Positions 42,947-53,871 are shown, counted from the first letter of the stretch. The stretch is 64,000 nt of DNA from Mycolicibacterium xanthum (GCF_019710635.1 NZ_JAIFZS010000038.1:62001-126000); one strand, 5' to 3'. Notes: generated from the letters alone by a model not told the origin. A program made the numbers and translations.

Positions 42947-43649
42947 AGCCGGGCGGATTCGGTCTCAACATCTCGCTGACGGTCACCGGATGGTAGCCGT
43001 CGGCCTGCAGCACCGGCAGGACCTGCTCGACCACGTCGACCGTCGAGCCGAAGGTGTCGTGCAGCAGCACCACCGAGTTCGGCCTGATCTGCTCCATCAG
43101 CGCGGCCCGGGTCGCGGCGATGTCGGCGCCGTTGAGCCAGTCGAACGGCACCACGTCCCAGTCGATTCCGGCCAGGCCCTGCCGGGCGGCCTCGGCGAGG
43201 ACCGCGTCGTCGGCCTTCCCGAACGGCGCACGCATCAGCGTCGGCCGCCGGCCCGTCGCGGCCTCGATCGCATCTCCCGCCATGCTGAGCTGGGCCGCGA
43301 TATCCCCCGCGGGGATCGCAGTCAGGTCCGGGTGGCTCCACGAGTGGTTGCCGATCTCCATGCCGGCGCCGCTGATCCGCGCAGCGGCGGCGGGGTCGCC
43401 CGCCACCTTGTCACCGATGAGGAAGAACGTCGCGCGGGCGCCGTGGGCGCTCAGGATCCGCAGCAGTCGGTCGGTGTGTGGACCCGGACCGTCGTCGAAC
43501 GTCAACGCCACGCACTTGACCCGCATGCAGTCCACGGTGTCGGCACCGGCGGCGGGCGCACCAGGCAGTGTCACGGCGAGCGCCGACACAACGGCCGCCG
43601 CCCAGTGATTTCGGCGTGAATATCGCCGCCCGTCACCGGCGATATTCAC
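42945..43649 (-). CDS. Polysaccharide deacetylase (NodB domain, Rv1096-like)
   Basis: The 234-residue secreted enzyme has a signal peptide (basic R-R-Y-S-R-R, then A-A-A-V-V-S-A-L-A-V), T-F-D-D-G-P-G-P-H-T with Asp52/53, and the zinc ligands H102-S-W-S-H106-P. NodB enzymes remove acetyl groups from peptidoglycan or chitin-type sugars. The first residues are encoded inside a 22-bp hairpin, so a later start is possible, but it would shorten the signal peptide. Confidence 0.85.
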   Translation of the reverse strand: MNIAGDGRRYSRRNHWAAAVVSALAVTLPGAPAAGADTVDCMRVKCVALTFDDGPGPHTDRLLRILSAHGARATFFLIGDKVAGDPAAAARISGAGMEIGNHSWSHPDLTAIPAGDIAAQLSMAGDAIEAATGRRPTLMRAPFGKADDAVLAEAARQGLAGIDWDVVPFDWLNGADIAATRAALMEQIRPNSVVLLHDTFGSTVDVVEQVLPVLQADGYHPVTVSEMLRPNPPG

Positions 43650-43658
43650 GCCGAAATC
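43607..43658. repeat. Perfect 22-bp-arm hairpin at the start of the deacetylase gene
   Basis: Arms at 43607-43628 and 43637-43658 are exact reverse complements around an 8-nt loop. The left arm is identical to 42917-42938 at the other end of the deacetylase gene. The hairpin overlaps the deacetylase start and lies 5 bp from the end of phoH2, so it can end phoH2 transcription. Confidence 0.85.
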
Positions 43659-43663
43659 GCCAC

Positions 43664-45004
43664 TCAGGGCAGGGCGCCGGGGCTGATCTCCTCGAGCATC
43701 TCGGTGACCAGCGCGGCAATCGGCGAGCGCTCGCTGCGCAGCAGCGTGATGTGCGCGAACAGCGGGTGCCCCTTCAGCTTCTCGATCACCGCCGCGACGC
43801 CGTCGTGCCGGCCGACGCGCAGGTTGTCGCGCTGGGCCACGTCATGGGTGAGCACCACCCGCGACCCGGCCCCCAGCCGGGACAACACGGTCAGCAGCAC
43901 GTTGCGCTCCAGCGATTGCGCCTCATCGACGATCACGAACGAGTCGTGCAGCGACCGGCCGCGGATGTGCGTGAGCGGCAGCACCTCGAGCATGCCGCGG
44001 GACAGGACCTCCTCGAGCACCGCCGGGCTGGCCAACCCCTCGAGGGTGTCGAACACCGCCTGCGCCCAGGGGCCCATCTTGTCGCTCTCGCTGCCGGGCA
44101 GGTAGCCCAGGTCCTGCCCGCCGACCGCATACAGCGGGCGGAACACCACGACCTTGCGCTGCGTGCGCCGCTCCAGCACGGCCTCCAGGCCGGCGCACAG
44201 CGCGAGTGCCGACTTGCCGGTACCGGCCTTGCCGCCCAGCGACACGATGCCGACCGACTCGTCCAGCAGCAGGTCCAGCGCGACCCGCTGCTCGGCGGAG
44301 CGGCCACGCAGCCCGAACGCCTCGCGGTCACCGCGCACCAGCTGCACGCGCTTGTCGGCGTTGACCCGGCCCAGGGCGTGAGAACTGCTGCCGAGCAACC
44401 GGATTCCGGTGTGGCACGGCAGATCCCGAGCGGCTTCCAGGTCGATGTCGCCGTCGGCGAACATCGCGTCGATGTCCTCGCTGGGCACCTCGAGTTCGGC
44501 CATGCCGGTCCAGCCCGAGGTGACGACGTCCTGGGCGTGGTATTCGTCGGCGGCCAGGCCGACCGCGCCGGCCTTGACCCGAAGCGGAATGTCCTTGCTC
44601 ACCAACGTGACTCGCTTGCCTTCGGCGGCGAGATTGGCCGCGCAGGTCAGAATGCGCGCATCGTTGGTGTCGGTCCGGAACCCGGCGGGCAACACCGCAG
44701 GATCGCTGTGGTTGAGCTCGACGTGCAGGGACCCGCCCTGCTCGCCGACCGGGATCGGTTGATCGAGCCGCCCGTGTTTGAGCCGCAGGTCGTCGAACAA
44801 CCGCAGTGCCTGCCGAGCGAACCAGCCCAACTCGTGGTGGTGCCGCTTGGCTTCCAGCTCACTGATCACCACCAACGGGACCACGACGTCGTGTTCGGCG
44901 AACCTCATGATGGCCCACGGGTCGGACAACAACACTGAGGTGTCGAGCACGTAGGTCCGACACTCGTCCGATTGACGGCCCGGCCGATCCTGCGAATCAG
45001 TCAC
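43664..45004 (-). CDS. phoH2: PhoH2-type protein (PIN RNase plus PhoH ATPase)
   Basis: The 446-residue fusion has a PIN domain (V-L-D-T-S-V-L-L with Asp21) and a PhoH ATPase domain with G-K-A-G-T-G-K-S at 258-265 and V-I-V-D-E-A-Q. Mycobacterial PhoH2 is an RNA helicase/RNase. The GTG at 45004 is preceded by AGGAG with good spacing. Synteny matches Rv1095. In M. tuberculosis it is accompanied by a small upstream antitoxin gene; I do not see one here. Confidence 0.93.
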   Translation of the reverse strand: MTDSQDRPGRQSDECRTYVLDTSVLLSDPWAIMRFAEHDVVVPLVVISELEAKRHHHELGWFARQALRLFDDLRLKHGRLDQPIPVGEQGGSLHVELNHSDPAVLPAGFRTDTNDARILTCAANLAAEGKRVTLVSKDIPLRVKAGAVGLAADEYHAQDVVTSGWTGMAELEVPSEDIDAMFADGDIDLEAARDLPCHTGIRLLGSSSHALGRVNADKRVQLVRGDREAFGLRGRSAEQRVALDLLLDESVGIVSLGGKAGTGKSALALCAGLEAVLERRTQRKVVVFRPLYAVGGQDLGYLPGSESDKMGPWAQAVFDTLEGLASPAVLEEVLSRGMLEVLPLTHIRGRSLHDSFVIVDEAQSLERNVLLTVLSRLGAGSRVVLTHDVAQRDNLRVGRHDGVAAVIEKLKGHPLFAHITLLRSERSPIAALVTEMLEEISPGALP

Positions 45005-45216
45005 AGAGCGCTCCTCGAGGCGTTCACGTTCATGCGGCCCCACACGAATCGATCTCGGTGGACACACGGCGGCCTCAGGACCGGGGCCGGTCCCCTCCGA
45101 TCGAATCGATCTGGACCGCCCGGACAGCAGAGCATGTCGCTAGCCATCGCAGCCGACGCTACTCCGGGTGCGACGTTTGCGCCTGACAGGCGCGCCGGGA
45201 CTGGACGGCGCGCGGG

Positions 45217-46044
45217 TTACGAGCTCGTGAACTGCCGCAGCTGGGGCTCGTCGGAGAGCCCCCAGGCGGCGATGCGATCGGCGATCACCACGCGCAGCGC
45301 GTCCTCGTCGAAGATGCCCGCTTCGGCGACGGTGGCCAGCTTGTCGGCGTAGGCGTCGATGTCCCCGCCGACCACGTTGAGCTCGGCCGCACGGCGCGCG
45401 ATCGCCTCGACGGTCTCGTCGCGGCTGTAGGTCAGGCAGTGCGAGATCAGGTTGGCGAAGAACTCCTCGTGGCGCTCCTCGTCCTTGGCGATCCGCCCCA
45501 CCAGGGCCGCCAGCACCGGTTCGGTGATCTGGGCCGCCAGGTTGCGGCAGAACACCGCGTGCGCGCGCTCGTAGAACGCCATGAAGGCCAGCGTCTCGAT
45601 CTGGCTGTACGAGTCGGCGCGATAGCCCTTCATCACGTGCTCGACGCGGACGTCCTCGTTGGCGGTCGGATCGACCTCACGGGTGACGACGAGGTAGTTG
45701 CGCACCGCGATGGCGTGCAGGTGCTCCTCGGCGGTCCAACGCCCGAGCCAGCGGCCCCACTTGTCCTCCAGGATGAAGTGCTCGACCAACTCGCGGTGGT
45801 AACCGGCCAGGTTGTCCTTGGTGATCAGCAGGATCTCCAGCGCGTCGGTGACGTGCTTGGGCAGCGTCACCAGGGTGGGATCCCAGTCCTGCCCGCCCAG
45901 GAACGCGAAGTTCTGCCCCTGGTCGAACGGCACGTAGTCGTGCGCGTACCAGATGTCCTCGGTGTCCAGGTGGCGCCGCAGTTCCTGCAGCACGACCGGC
46001 TCGAGCTCGAGTGTCAACGCATTAGCGACAGGTTTCTGTGCCAT
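45217..46044 (-). CDS. desA2: Acyl-ACP desaturase DesA2
   Basis: The 275-residue di-iron desaturase-like protein has E-E-H-L-H-A (about residue 108) and D-E-E-R-H-E-E-F-F, the two E-x-x-H ligand motifs of the ferritin-like fold. It would desaturate acyl carrier protein-bound fatty acids for mycolate synthesis. Synteny matches Rv1094. The ATG at 46044 fits homologues. The gap to phoH2 (45005-45216) shows no gene. Confidence 0.93.
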   Translation of the reverse strand: MAQKPVANALTLELEPVVLQELRRHLDTEDIWYAHDYVPFDQGQNFAFLGGQDWDPTLVTLPKHVTDALEILLITKDNLAGYHRELVEHFILEDKWGRWLGRWTAEEHLHAIAVRNYLVVTREVDPTANEDVRVEHVMKGYRADSYSQIETLAFMAFYERAHAVFCRNLAAQITEPVLAALVGRIAKDEERHEEFFANLISHCLTYSRDETVEAIARRAAELNVVGGDIDAYADKLATVAEAGIFDEDALRVVIADRIAAWGLSDEPQLRQFTSS

Positions 46045-46115
46045 GCGGTTACAGTAACCCAATTCTGTGGAAATCGTAAAACCCCACGCCGTGTCCCGCC
46101 GAAACGGCAGTCGAC

Positions 46116-46180
46116 CCGCCGAAATGGCATTCCGGCAGACAAATCACGAGAGCGGGCCTGCCGGAATGCCAGTTCGGCGG
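46116..46180. terminator. Long inverted repeat between glyA and desA2
   Basis: 23-bp arms (46116-46138 and 46158-46180) pair with one mismatch around a 19-nt loop. A partial extra copy of the left arm starts at 46096. It lies 3 bp after the glyA stop and 72 bp before desA2, fitting a terminator without U-tract. Confidence 0.7.
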
Positions 46181-46182
46181 CT

Positions 46183-47649
46183 CTACAGCGTGAGGCCGGG
46201 ATAGAGCGGGTTGGCCTCGAGCAGCTCGGCTGCGGCTGCACGGACCCGCTCGGCGGTGCCCTCGGCCAGCGAATACTTCGCCTTGGACGGCCCGCTGGGC
46301 CCCGCGGCGGGCGTGGTGTTGCCGAGCACCTCGACAACCAGCTCGGCCACCCGGTCGAACTCGTCGGCGCCGAATCCGCGGGTCGTCAACGCGGGCGATC
46401 CGAACCGGATGCCGCTGGTGTACCACGCACCGTTGGGGTCGGCCGGGATCGCGTTGCGGTTGGTAACGATGCCCGAGTCCAGCAGCGCCGACTCCGCCTG
46501 GCGGCCGGTCAGCCCGAACGACGTCACGTCGAGCAGCACCAGGTGGTTGTCGGTGCCGCCGGTGACCAGACCGGCATCCCGTTTGACGAACCCGTCCGCG
46601 AGCGCCTGGGCGTTGTCGGCGACGGCCTGGGCGTACTGCCGGAACGCCGGCTGCCGGGCCTCCGCCAGCGCGACGGCCTTGGCGGCCATCACGTGCGACA
46701 GCGGACCGCCCAGCACCATCGGGCAGCCCTTGTCGACGGCCGGCGCGTACTCCTCGGTGGCCAGCACCAGGCCCCCGCGCGGGCCACGCAGCGACTTGTG
46801 GGTGGTCGTGGTGGTGACGTGCGCATGCGGCACCGGGTCCTCGTCGCCGGTGAACACCTTCCCGGCGACCAGTCCGGCGAAGTGCGCCATGTCGACCATC
46901 AGCGTCGCGCCGACCTCGTCGGCGATCTCGCGCATCTTGGCGAAGTTGACCCGGCGCGGGTACGCCGAGTAGCCGGCCACCAGCACCAGCGGCTGGAACT
47001 CCCGCACCGCCGCGGCAACCGCGTCATAGTCGATGAATCCGGTGGTGGGGTCCGTGCCGTACTGGCGCTGGTGGAACATCTTGCCGGAGATGTTGGGCCG
47101 GAAGCCGTGCGTGAGGTGCCCGCCGGTGTCCAGCGACATACCCATCAGCCGCTGGTTGCCCAGCTTGTTGCGCAGCGTCTCCCAGTCCGCCTCGGACAGG
47201 TCGTTGACGTGCTTGGCGCCCAGCGCCGCCAGCCCGGGTGCCTCCACCCGGGTGGCCAGGATGGCCCAGTAGGCGACCAGGTTGGCGTCGATCCCCGAGT
47301 GCGGCTGGGCGTAGGCGTAGGGCGCCCCGAACAGCTCGCGAGCGTGTTCGGCGGCCAGCGCCTCGACGGTGTCGACGTTCTGGCATGCGGCGTAGAACCG
47401 GTGCCCGACCGTGCCCTCGGCGTACTTGTCGGAGAACCAGGTGCCCATGGTCAGCAACACCGCGGGCGACGCGTAGTTCTCGCTGGCGATCAACTTCAGC
47501 GAATCCCGTTGATCGGCAAGCTCTTTGCGGGTGGCTGCGGCGATGCGCGGCTCGACGGACTCGATCACCCGCAGTGCGGCCCGGTAGGCCTCGCTGGCGG
47601 TGTCGGCGTACTCGGCACCCTGACCGGCGGTGACGGACTCTGCAGTCAT
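46183..47649 (-). CDS. glyA: Serine hydroxymethyltransferase, long form
   Basis: The 488-residue PLP enzyme has the Lys site [12 protein letters not shown] and interconverts serine and glycine, making methylene-THF. It sits where M. tuberculosis has glyA1 (Rv1093, 426 residues). This copy has an extra block of about 35 residues ([12 protein letters not shown] onward) before G-G-H-L-T-H-G and a longer N-terminus, so it belongs to another SHMT subgroup. It is probably active. Confidence 0.93.
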   Translation of the reverse strand: MTAESVTAGQGAEYADTASEAYRAALRVIESVEPRIAAATRKELADQRDSLKLIASENYASPAVLLTMGTWFSDKYAEGTVGHRFYAACQNVDTVEALAAEHARELFGAPYAYAQPHSGIDANLVAYWAILATRVEAPGLAALGAKHVNDLSEADWETLRNKLGNQRLMGMSLDTGGHLTHGFRPNISGKMFHQRQYGTDPTTGFIDYDAVAAAVREFQPLVLVAGYSAYPRRVNFAKMREIADEVGATLMVDMAHFAGLVAGKVFTGDEDPVPHAHVTTTTTHKSLRGPRGGLVLATEEYAPAVDKGCPMVLGGPLSHVMAAKAVALAEARQPAFRQYAQAVADNAQALADGFVKRDAGLVTGGTDNHLVLLDVTSFGLTGRQAESALLDSGIVTNRNAIPADPNGAWYTSGIRFGSPALTTRGFGADEFDRVAELVVEVLGNTTPAAGPSGPSKAKYSLAEGTAERVRAAAAELLEANPLYPGLTL

Positions 47650-47653
47650 GGGT

Positions 47654-47773
47654 CGAGCCTAGTCGGACGACGATCAAGCGGTGACGGAGGAGCCGCGTTG
47701 AGGAGTCCGGCCACGAGCCTAGTCGGACGACGATCAAGCGGTGACGGAGGAGCCGCGTTGAGGAGTCCGGCCA
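47654..47773. repeat. Perfect 60-bp tandem duplication upstream of glyA
   Basis: 47654-47713 and 47714-47773 are identical over 60 bp. The first copy begins 5 bp upstream of the glyA start, so the duplication doubles the leader and possibly the promoter of glyA. No ORF of its own is expected. It may be a recent slippage event. Confidence 0.92.
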
Positions 47774-47793
47774 CGGGCGCAGTCCGCCAGGCC

Positions 47794-47855
47794 CGCCGAG
47801 ATTGCACTGGTGGTTGCCGATCCGTGGGCGAACGACCCTGCACACAATCTCGGCG
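47794..47855. terminator. Inverted repeat after the DUF885 gene
   Basis: CGCCGAGATTG (47794-47804) pairs exactly with CAATCTCGGCG (47845-47855). It sits 15 bp beyond the stop of the leftward DUF885 gene, where its terminator is expected. Confidence 0.55.
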
Positions 47856-47869
47856 CTGGCGCCGCCGAC

Positions 47870-49069
47870 CTAGGCCGCGCGCAACGACGACGGGATCAGC
47901 GGCTCGTCGAGCAGCCTGCCGAACCGCTCGGTCAGCGTGACCCCTGCCGGCCGGGCATCGAGCCACGCCCGCAACAGCCGGTAGCCCTCGACATAGGTGC
48001 TGGTGTAGGCGCGCCACAACGGCGAGGACAGGAACCGCAGCATCTGGCGGGCCCGTTCGTCGTTGACCAGCAGCCAGCGCCGCAGGAACGCCACGACGTC
48101 GTCGACGTCGCGGTGCTCGTCGTGCAACATCAGCGCCGCGTCCTGGCGCACCTCGGCCAGCGCGGCGGTGGCCTCCGACACCAGCTCGGCCCGCTCGCCG
48201 TCGAAGCGCAATCCCAGGTCGGCATAGATGTCGGCGGCCCACGGCCCCCACCCCGGTCCGACCGCCGCGTAGAGCGCCAGGTCGGCGAGCCCCTCGGCCA
48301 TCAGGCACTGCGGCGTGTTGACCAGGAAGATCGTCTGCTCGGCCTGATTTCGCCCGGCCACGAGCCCAAACTCTTTGCGGCAGTGCTCGGTGTGGTGACC
48401 GGGGTAGGACTCGTGGGCCACCAGCCGCGGCAGGTTCGACATCTGTTGCTTGAGATCGGCGTTAACCGCCACGGTCGAGCGGTAGTCGCCGAGGTAGTAG
48501 TTGAACCCCGACCAGGGTTTGTCGGTGACCACCTCGTAGGTGATGGTCTCGCCGGCCGGCAGCGGGAACGTCGCGCGCACCCGGTCGCGCAGCGCGCTGG
48601 AGAACGCGTGGATGGCCTCTTCGAGCCGAGCCGGCGGGATCTCCTCCGACGCGCGGTAGGCCTGCACCCGTTCGTCGAGCGGCCCGGCGCCGCCGATCGC
48701 GTCGTCGAGCTTGGCGTGTGCCTCCCGGTAACGGTCCGGGTCGCCCTTGCCGATCTGGACGTCGAAGTAGTCCTGCACCTCGTCGACGAAACCGACCTGC
48801 TCACCGGCGAACTTGCGGCCGGCGCACTCCAGGGCCCGCAGATGGGCGCCGACGAAGGCCGCGCGGTCGTCGTCGAGCCGGGCCGGCAGCTCGGCGGCCA
48901 GGCGCCGCGCCTGCCGGGCGAGGTCCGCAGGCTCGGGCGGCGGTTCGGCGGCCACCGCGGCGCGCAGGGCGGGGTCGCCGGTGAACGCGTCGACGTAGCC
49001 CTCCTCGATTCTGTCGAATCGCAGACCGAGCTTGAGGTATTCGTCGACGAAATCGATACCGGGGTCCAT
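47870..49069 (-). CDS. DUF885 family protein (putative metallopeptidase)
   Basis: The 399-residue helical protein has [11 protein letters not shown], the zinc-binding motif of DUF885 proteins, an M32-like gluzincin relative. The ending R-L-L-D-E-P-L-I-P is typical. The substrate is unknown. It is transcribed towards glyA and is divergent from coaA. Confidence 0.85.
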   Translation of the reverse strand: MDPGIDFVDEYLKLGLRFDRIEEGYVDAFTGDPALRAAVAAEPPPEPADLARQARRLAAELPARLDDDRAAFVGAHLRALECAGRKFAGEQVGFVDEVQDYFDVQIGKGDPDRYREAHAKLDDAIGGAGPLDERVQAYRASEEIPPARLEEAIHAFSSALRDRVRATFPLPAGETITYEVVTDKPWSGFNYYLGDYRSTVAVNADLKQQMSNLPRLVAHESYPGHHTEHCRKEFGLVAGRNQAEQTIFLVNTPQCLMAEGLADLALYAAVGPGWGPWAADIYADLGLRFDGERAELVSEATAALAEVRQDAALMLHDEHRDVDDVVAFLRRWLLVNDERARQMLRFLSSPLWRAYTSTYVEGYRLLRAWLDARPAGVTLTERFGRLLDEPLIPSSLRAA

Positions 49070-49100
49070 GCCGCCCTACGCTAACTGCAAGACTGTGGCC

Positions 49101-50039
49101 ATGGCGCGGCTGAGCGAACCCAGCCCTTACGTGGAGTTCGACCGGACTGAATGGCGCGCGCTGCGCATGTCGACGCCGCTCAAACTGACCGAGGACGAGC
49201 TGGTCCGGCTGCGCGGTCTGGGCGAGAAGATCGACCTGCTCGAGGTCCAGGAGGTCTATCTCCCGCTGGCCCGGTTGATCCACCTGCAGGTAGCTGCGCG
49301 CCAGGCGCTGTTCTCGGCCACCGCGGAGTTCCTCGGCGAGCCGCAGCAGAATCCGGATCGCCCGGTGCCGTTCGTGATCGGGGTGGCCGGCAGCGTCGCG
49401 GTCGGCAAGTCCACCACCGCGCGTGTGCTGCAGGCGCTGCTGGCCAGGTGGGAGCATCACCCCCGCGTCGACCTGGTCACCACCGACGGTTTCCTCTACC
49501 CCAACGCCGAGCTCGAACGACTGAACCTGATGCACCGCAAGGGTTTCCCGGAGAGCTACGACCGCAGGGCGCTGATGCGGTTCGTCACGGCGGTCAAGTC
49601 GGGCGCCGACGCGGTGTGCGCGCCGGTGTACTCGCACCTGCTCTACGACATCGTGCCCAACGAGAAGCAGATCATCGAGCATCCGGACATCCTGATCCTC
49701 GAGGGCCTCAACGTGCTGCAGACCGGGCCGGCTCTGATGGTCTCGGATCTGTTCGACTTCTCCGTCTACGTCGATGCGCGCATCGAGGACATCGAACAGT
49801 GGTACATCTCACGGTTCCTGTCGATGCGGGCCGGGGCATTCGCCAACCCCGCGTCACACTTCCACCACTACTCCACGCTGACCGACGATCAGGCGGTGTT
49901 CGCCGCACGCGACATCTGGCATTCGATCAACCGCCCCAACCTGATCGAGAACATCCTGCCGACCCGGCCACGTGCCACGCTGGTGCTGCGCAAGGACGCC
50001 GACCACTCGATCAACCGGCTACGCCTGCGCAAGCTGTGA
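49101..50039 (+). CDS. coaA: Pantothenate kinase type I
   Basis: The 312-residue protein has the P-loop G-S-V-A-V-G-K-S at 97-104 and F-D-F-S-V-Y-V-D-A. It catalyses the first step of CoA biosynthesis, phosphorylation of pantothenate. The ATG at 49101 matches homologues. Synteny matches Rv1092c. The 3' end overlaps the convergent oxidoreductase by 29 bp. Confidence 0.96.
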   Translation: MARLSEPSPYVEFDRTEWRALRMSTPLKLTEDELVRLRGLGEKIDLLEVQEVYLPLARLIHLQVAARQALFSATAEFLGEPQQNPDRPVPFVIGVAGSVAVGKSTTARVLQALLARWEHHPRVDLVTTDGFLYPNAELERLNLMHRKGFPESYDRRALMRFVTAVKSGADAVCAPVYSHLLYDIVPNEKQIIEHPDILILEGLNVLQTGPALMVSDLFDFSVYVDARIEDIEQWYISRFLSMRAGAFANPASHFHHYSTLTDDQAVFAARDIWHSINRPNLIENILPTRPRATLVLRKDADHSINRLRLRKL

Positions 50040-51468
50040 GAGGGCCGCACCGCACCTCGAAACGGTCCCGGATGGTGTCCAGCGCCCTGCGCTGACGAGC
50101 CCGTTCGCGGCGGTGTGTCACCATGAACCGCGCGGTCCCGGCCATCCGGCGATGCCACGGATACCACCGGTCGAAGTCGAGGCCGCACTCCCCGAACACC
50201 CGGGCGGGCACCGCGTCGGCGATCAGGCCGAGGTTGTGCTGCGCCAGCATGAACATCGCATACGGCAGCACCGGCTTGGATTTGCTCCACAGGTCCTGCA
50301 GGTCGAGCGCGTACAGCGGGACGTCGCGCAGCCTGCCGAGAAACAGCAGATGGGTCAGGAAGTAGCCACCGTAGGACGAGAAGTGCAGAGTGGCCGAACG
50401 CAGGTTGATCGACACCGTGCTGCCCGAGGCCGACATGTAGGGCTCGTCGGGATGCTCGCCCTGCGTGATGTAGCCGGTGCAGTTGACGATCCAGCTACCC
50501 GGCTGGACCGATCTGGTGGCACCGCTGCGGAGCACGAGGTCGGTCGACCCGTTGCGGTCGACCGCGTCGACGACGTGGTCCATGATCACGTGGTTGAGAC
50601 CGGCGGCGATGGTCCGCCGTTCGGACTCCGACAGGACACCGAGCAGGAAGTTCCGGCAGTCGGGAGTCAGCGATATCCCGTGGTTGACGCGGAACCAGGC
50701 GGCGACGTCGTCCTCGTTGGTCCCGTCGAACCGCTGACTGATCTCACGCGCGAGCCGACTCACCGTCGTGCCGCCCCACCAGCGATGTGCGCCATCGGGG
50801 AAGAAGTGCTCCCGGCTGGAAAACATGGTGCCGGACCCGGCCACCAGGTTCACTTCACGGCCCGGATACCGGGTGATGAGCGCGTGGGCGGTGTCCATCG
50901 CGGTCTTGCCGCCCCCGACCACCCACACCGGGGTGTCGCTGCGGCCGATCTCGCCACCGCGCACATCGCAGGAGTCGGGCGACACCGAATTCACCCGGGT
51001 GCTGGTGAGCGGCAGCGGATCGTTGGGTGTCACGCGGAAGCCGTAGGCCTTGATCAGCTTGGCCGCCTCGATGACGCGGACCTCGCCGGACGGGGTGCGG
51101 CACGTGATCCGCACCCCGTCGGTGGTTTCCTCGTCGGCTTCCAGGGTCCACCCGTACCGCTCGTCGACGCTGATCCGATTCCCGATCTCGTCGAGGCAGT
51201 GTGCGAAGTGGCCGAGCACCTCGTCCCTGGTGGCGAGATGGGACGGTTCCTTGTTCAGCGTCCACTCGATATCGCCCGCGGTGAACATCGGGTGGGGTTG
51301 GTGCAGTCGCACATACGGGTAGGTGTCGACCCACATGCCGCCGGGGGCCGGCCTGCGGTCGATCAGCACCACCTTCTGGTCGCGACCCAGGTACCTGCTC
51401 GCGACGAACAACGCGTTGAGGCCGGCCAGGCCGGCGCCCACGATGCAGACATCACACTTGTCATCCAT
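50011..51468 (-). CDS. FAD/NAD(P)-dependent oxidoreductase (flavin monooxygenase-like)
   Basis: The 485-residue protein starts with the FAD motif [10 protein letters not shown] and has a second Rossmann motif [12 protein letters not shown] in the middle. P-G-G-M-W and the overall length fit class B flavoprotein monooxygenases/oxidoreductases. The substrate is unknown. It has no obvious operon partner. Confidence 0.85.
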   Translation of the reverse strand: MDDKCDVCIVGAGLAGLNALFVASRYLGRDQKVVLIDRRPAPGGMWVDTYPYVRLHQPHPMFTAGDIEWTLNKEPSHLATRDEVLGHFAHCLDEIGNRISVDERYGWTLEADEETTDGVRITCRTPSGEVRVIEAAKLIKAYGFRVTPNDPLPLTSTRVNSVSPDSCDVRGGEIGRSDTPVWVVGGGKTAMDTAHALITRYPGREVNLVAGSGTMFSSREHFFPDGAHRWWGGTTVSRLAREISQRFDGTNEDDVAAWFRVNHGISLTPDCRNFLLGVLSESERRTIAAGLNHVIMDHVVDAVDRNGSTDLVLRSGATRSVQPGSWIVNCTGYITQGEHPDEPYMSASGSTVSINLRSATLHFSSYGGYFLTHLLFLGRLRDVPLYALDLQDLWSKSKPVLPYAMFMLAQHNLGLIADAVPARVFGECGLDFDRWYPWHRRMAGTARFMVTHRRERARQRRALDTIRDRFEVRCGPLTACAGVAG

Positions 51469-51542
51469 CGCCTGAGCGTGGGCCCGGGCGGCTCCGGCGG
51501 CACCAGTAGTGGACTACCTAATTTCGCGCGAAGCCGGTGCGC

Positions 51543-52334
51543 TCAGAGCCCGTAGCGCCGGTGTCTGGCGCTGTAGTCGCGCAGCGCACGCAGGAAGTCG
51601 ACCCGGCGGAACTCCGGCCAGTACGCCTCGGTGAACCACATCTCCGAGTAGGCGCTCTGCCACAGCAGGAATCCGGACAGTCGCTGCTCCCCAGAGGTAC
51701 GGATCACCAGATCGGGATCGGGCTGACCCGAGGTGTAGAGGTTCTCCGAGATCGCGTCCGCCGTCACGGCCTCGATCAGCTGGTCCCCGGTGGCGCCGTT
51801 GGCCAGCTCCTTGCCCAGCAGGGCACGGACCGCGTCGACGATCTCCTGGCGGCCGCCGTAACCGACCGCGACGTTGACGTGGAAATCCCCGCCGTTGCCG
51901 TTGGTCGACGACACCGCGTCGCGCAACCTGCGGGCCGGCTCCTCGCCGATGAGCTCCAGATCGCCGACGGTGCGCACGCTCCAGTGGTTCTCGGGCGCAC
52001 AGATCTCCTCGACCACGTCGGTGATGATCTCGATCAGCGACGACAGCTCCTCGGGGTCGCGCTGCAGGTTCTCGGTGGACAGCAGGTACACCGTGGCCAT
52101 CTCGACACCGGCCTCGTGGCACCAGCGCAGCATCTCGGCGATCTTGCGGGCACCCATCCGGTACCCGTAGCTGACGTCGTTGTGCCCGAGTTCGCGGGCC
52201 CAGCGCCGGTTGCCGTCGCACAGCACGGCGATGTGGCGGGGCAGGTCCGATCGAGACGACGACAGACCCTGACGCAGGCGCATTTCGTAAAGCCGGTACA
52301 CCGGCTCTTTGAGTCGCCGCGGTATGAGGTCCAC
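51543..52334 (-). CDS. uppS: cis-Prenyl (short-chain Z-polyprenyl) diphosphate synthase (Rv1086-like)
   Basis: The 263-residue protein has [11 protein letters not shown] with Asp40 as the key acid, S-T-E-N-L-Q-R, and [10 protein letters not shown]. It condenses IPP units in cis; the M. tuberculosis homologue Rv1086 makes omega,E,Z-farnesyl diphosphate. The GTG at 52334 aligns with the homologue start; an ATG at 52370 would add 12 residues. It is divergent from the hemolysin III-type gene. Confidence 0.92.
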   Translation of the reverse strand: MDLIPRRLKEPVYRLYEMRLRQGLSSSRSDLPRHIAVLCDGNRRWARELGHNDVSYGYRMGARKIAEMLRWCHEAGVEMATVYLLSTENLQRDPEELSSLIEIITDVVEEICAPENHWSVRTVGDLELIGEEPARRLRDAVSSTNGNGGDFHVNVAVGYGGRQEIVDAVRALLGKELANGATGDQLIEAVTADAISENLYTSGQPDPDLVIRTSGEQRLSGFLLWQSAYSEMWFTEAYWPEFRRVDFLRALRDYSARHRRYGL

Positions 52335-52389
52335 GATGTTCCAGACTACTGTGGCGCGAGAGTGCTCCATGCCAGTCAGCGGAGGTGAC

Positions 52390-53115
52390 GTGCCGACATC
52401 TGTCGATCCCCGGGATACCGCCGAAGTCGGGCCGGAAGATCTGCCCGAGGCGGTCGCCGAGGGAGTCGCCCAGTTTCTGGGCAAGCCGCGGTTGCGGGGC
52501 TGGATCCACGTGTACGCGGCGGTCATCGCCGTCATCTGCGGCGCCACGCTGGTCGCCGTGTCGTGGTCGGTCCAGTCCACCCGCGCCGGGATCGCCACGC
52601 TGATCTACACACTGACAATCGTGGCGATGTTCACCGTCAGCGGCACCTACCACCGGGTGGACTGGAAGTCCGCCACGGCGCGTAAGTGGATGAAGCGCGC
52701 CGACCACTCGATGATCTTCGTGTTCATCGCGGGCAGCTACACCCCGTTCGCCCTGCTGGCACTGCCCGAGCGCGACGGCATGGTGTTGTTCTGGATCGTC
52801 TGGGGCGGTGCGATGGCGGGCGTGGCGCTCAAGATGCTGTGGCCGTCGTCGCCGCGCTGGCTCGGGGTGCCGCTCTACATCCTGCTCGGCTGGGTGGCGG
52901 TGTGGTTCATCGGCCCGATCATGCACGGCGCCGGGGTGGCGGCCGTCGTGTTGCTGATCGTCGGCGGAGCGCTCTACAGCATCGGCGGCGTGCTCTATGC
53001 GCTGAAATGGCCGAATCCGTGGCCGAGCACGTTCGGCCACCATGAGTTCTTCCATGCGTGCACCGCGGTGGCGGCGATCTGCCACTACATCGCGATGTGG
53101 TTCGCCGTTTTCTAG
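52390..53115 (+). CDS. Hemolysin III/PAQR-family membrane protein (Rv1085c-like)
   Basis: The 241-residue protein has seven membrane segments, with the PAQR-type pattern [23 protein letters not shown] and a late H-H-E-F-F-H. These conserved His and Asp/Ser residues form a metal site in the family. The GTG at 52390 is chosen because GGAGG precedes it. The role is unknown. Confidence 0.9.
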   Translation: MPTSVDPRDTAEVGPEDLPEAVAEGVAQFLGKPRLRGWIHVYAAVIAVICGATLVAVSWSVQSTRAGIATLIYTLTIVAMFTVSGTYHRVDWKSATARKWMKRADHSMIFVFIAGSYTPFALLALPERDGMVLFWIVWGGAMAGVALKMLWPSSPRWLGVPLYILLGWVAVWFIGPIMHGAGVAAVVLLIVGGALYSIGGVLYALKWPNPWPSTFGHHEFFHACTAVAAICHYIAMWFAVF

Positions 53116-53171
53116 CGAATCGGGTGTAGTTCGTCAGCGCAGGCGTGACGAACTACACCGAATCCGCTAGA
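53111..53171. terminator. Long inverted repeat between convergent genes
   Basis: 26-bp arms (53111-53136 and 53146-53171) pair with three mismatches around a 9-nt loop. It covers both stop codons, so it would end transcription from both sides. Confidence 0.7.
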
Positions 53172-53535
53172 GCTGGGTGATGTTCTGCGGGCCCCAGTAG
53201 GCCTTCATCGAGGCGATCTGCCCGTCACCGTTGAACGACATCACCTCGATGGGCTCGATGCGCATCGTGCCGCCGACGGTGATGGCGAACACGAAGGCCG
53301 CCTCATGACCACCCGCGCGGAACGTCAACAGCTCGGTCTTGATGTCGGCGCCGTCCGCCAACTTGTAGAAACCGGCGATGGCCTGTCGTCCGATGTGCAC
53401 CTCGCCACCGCCGACCGGGTCCTCCAGCGTGGCGTCCTCGGCGTACAGCGCGGCGATGTCCTCAGCGGTGCCGTTGGCGACGGTATCGAGGTAGCGCTGG
53501 ACGAAGCCTTGCATGACATCCGGCTCAAAGCTCAT
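53167..53535 (-). CDS. NTF2-like protein (ketosteroid-isomerase-type)
   Basis: The 122-residue protein has the cone-shaped NTF2 pattern: Y-L-D-T-V-A-N-G-T-A-E-D-I-A-A-L-Y-A-E-D-A, then I-E-V-M-S-F-N-G-D-G-Q-I and K-A-Y-W-G-P. It resembles steroid delta-isomerase family proteins, but the catalytic residues cannot be confirmed by eye. The ATG at 53535 is chosen because the frame upstream is not conserved-looking. Confidence 0.78.
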   Translation of the reverse strand: MSFEPDVMQGFVQRYLDTVANGTAEDIAALYAEDATLEDPVGGGEVHIGRQAIAGFYKLADGADIKTELLTFRAGGHEAAFVFAITVGGTMRIEPIEVMSFNGDGQIASMKAYWGPQNITQL

Positions 53536-53598
53536 GTGCGGCACGCTACACGGGCGCCCGAGGCGGGGTGGCGAGATCATCGACCACCGCGACGGCGC

Positions 53599-53871
53599 TC
53601 AGCCTGACTCGCGCGGCGACTCGCTGTCCGGCTGCGCGTCGGTGCCCGAGGCGCCGCCGGACTGGTCGTCGTCCGCGTCGAACGACTTGGGCAGGCGCTT
53701 GAGGTGCCCGTTCATCGACCACACCAGCCCGAACACCGCGATCAGCAGCAGCACGACGATGATCAGCCCGAACGGGCTGGCCTTGCCGAAGTCCGGCCCC
53801 GTCTGCTGCGGGCCGTCCTGGGCCAGCACGGCGGTCGCCAGCTCGAGGCCCAGTGTCACCGCGTCACTCAT
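53599..53871 (-). CDS. Small membrane protein (Rv1083-like)
   Basis: The 90-residue protein has one transmembrane helix (about residues 33-53, [14 protein letters not shown]) and an acidic tail. Position next to mca matches Rv1083, whose function is unknown. Its start overlaps the mca stop by 4 bp. Confidence 0.75.
   Translation of the reverse strand: MSDAVTLGLELATAVLAQDGPQQTGPDFGKASPFGLIIVVLLLIAVFGLVWSMNGHLKRLPKSFDADDDQSGGASGTDAQPDSESPRESG

Noticed and set aside
45439..47940. An 833-residue plus-strand open frame
   Set aside because: Antisense to desA2 and glyA; typical high-GC shadow frame with Arg/Gly/Val-rich composition.
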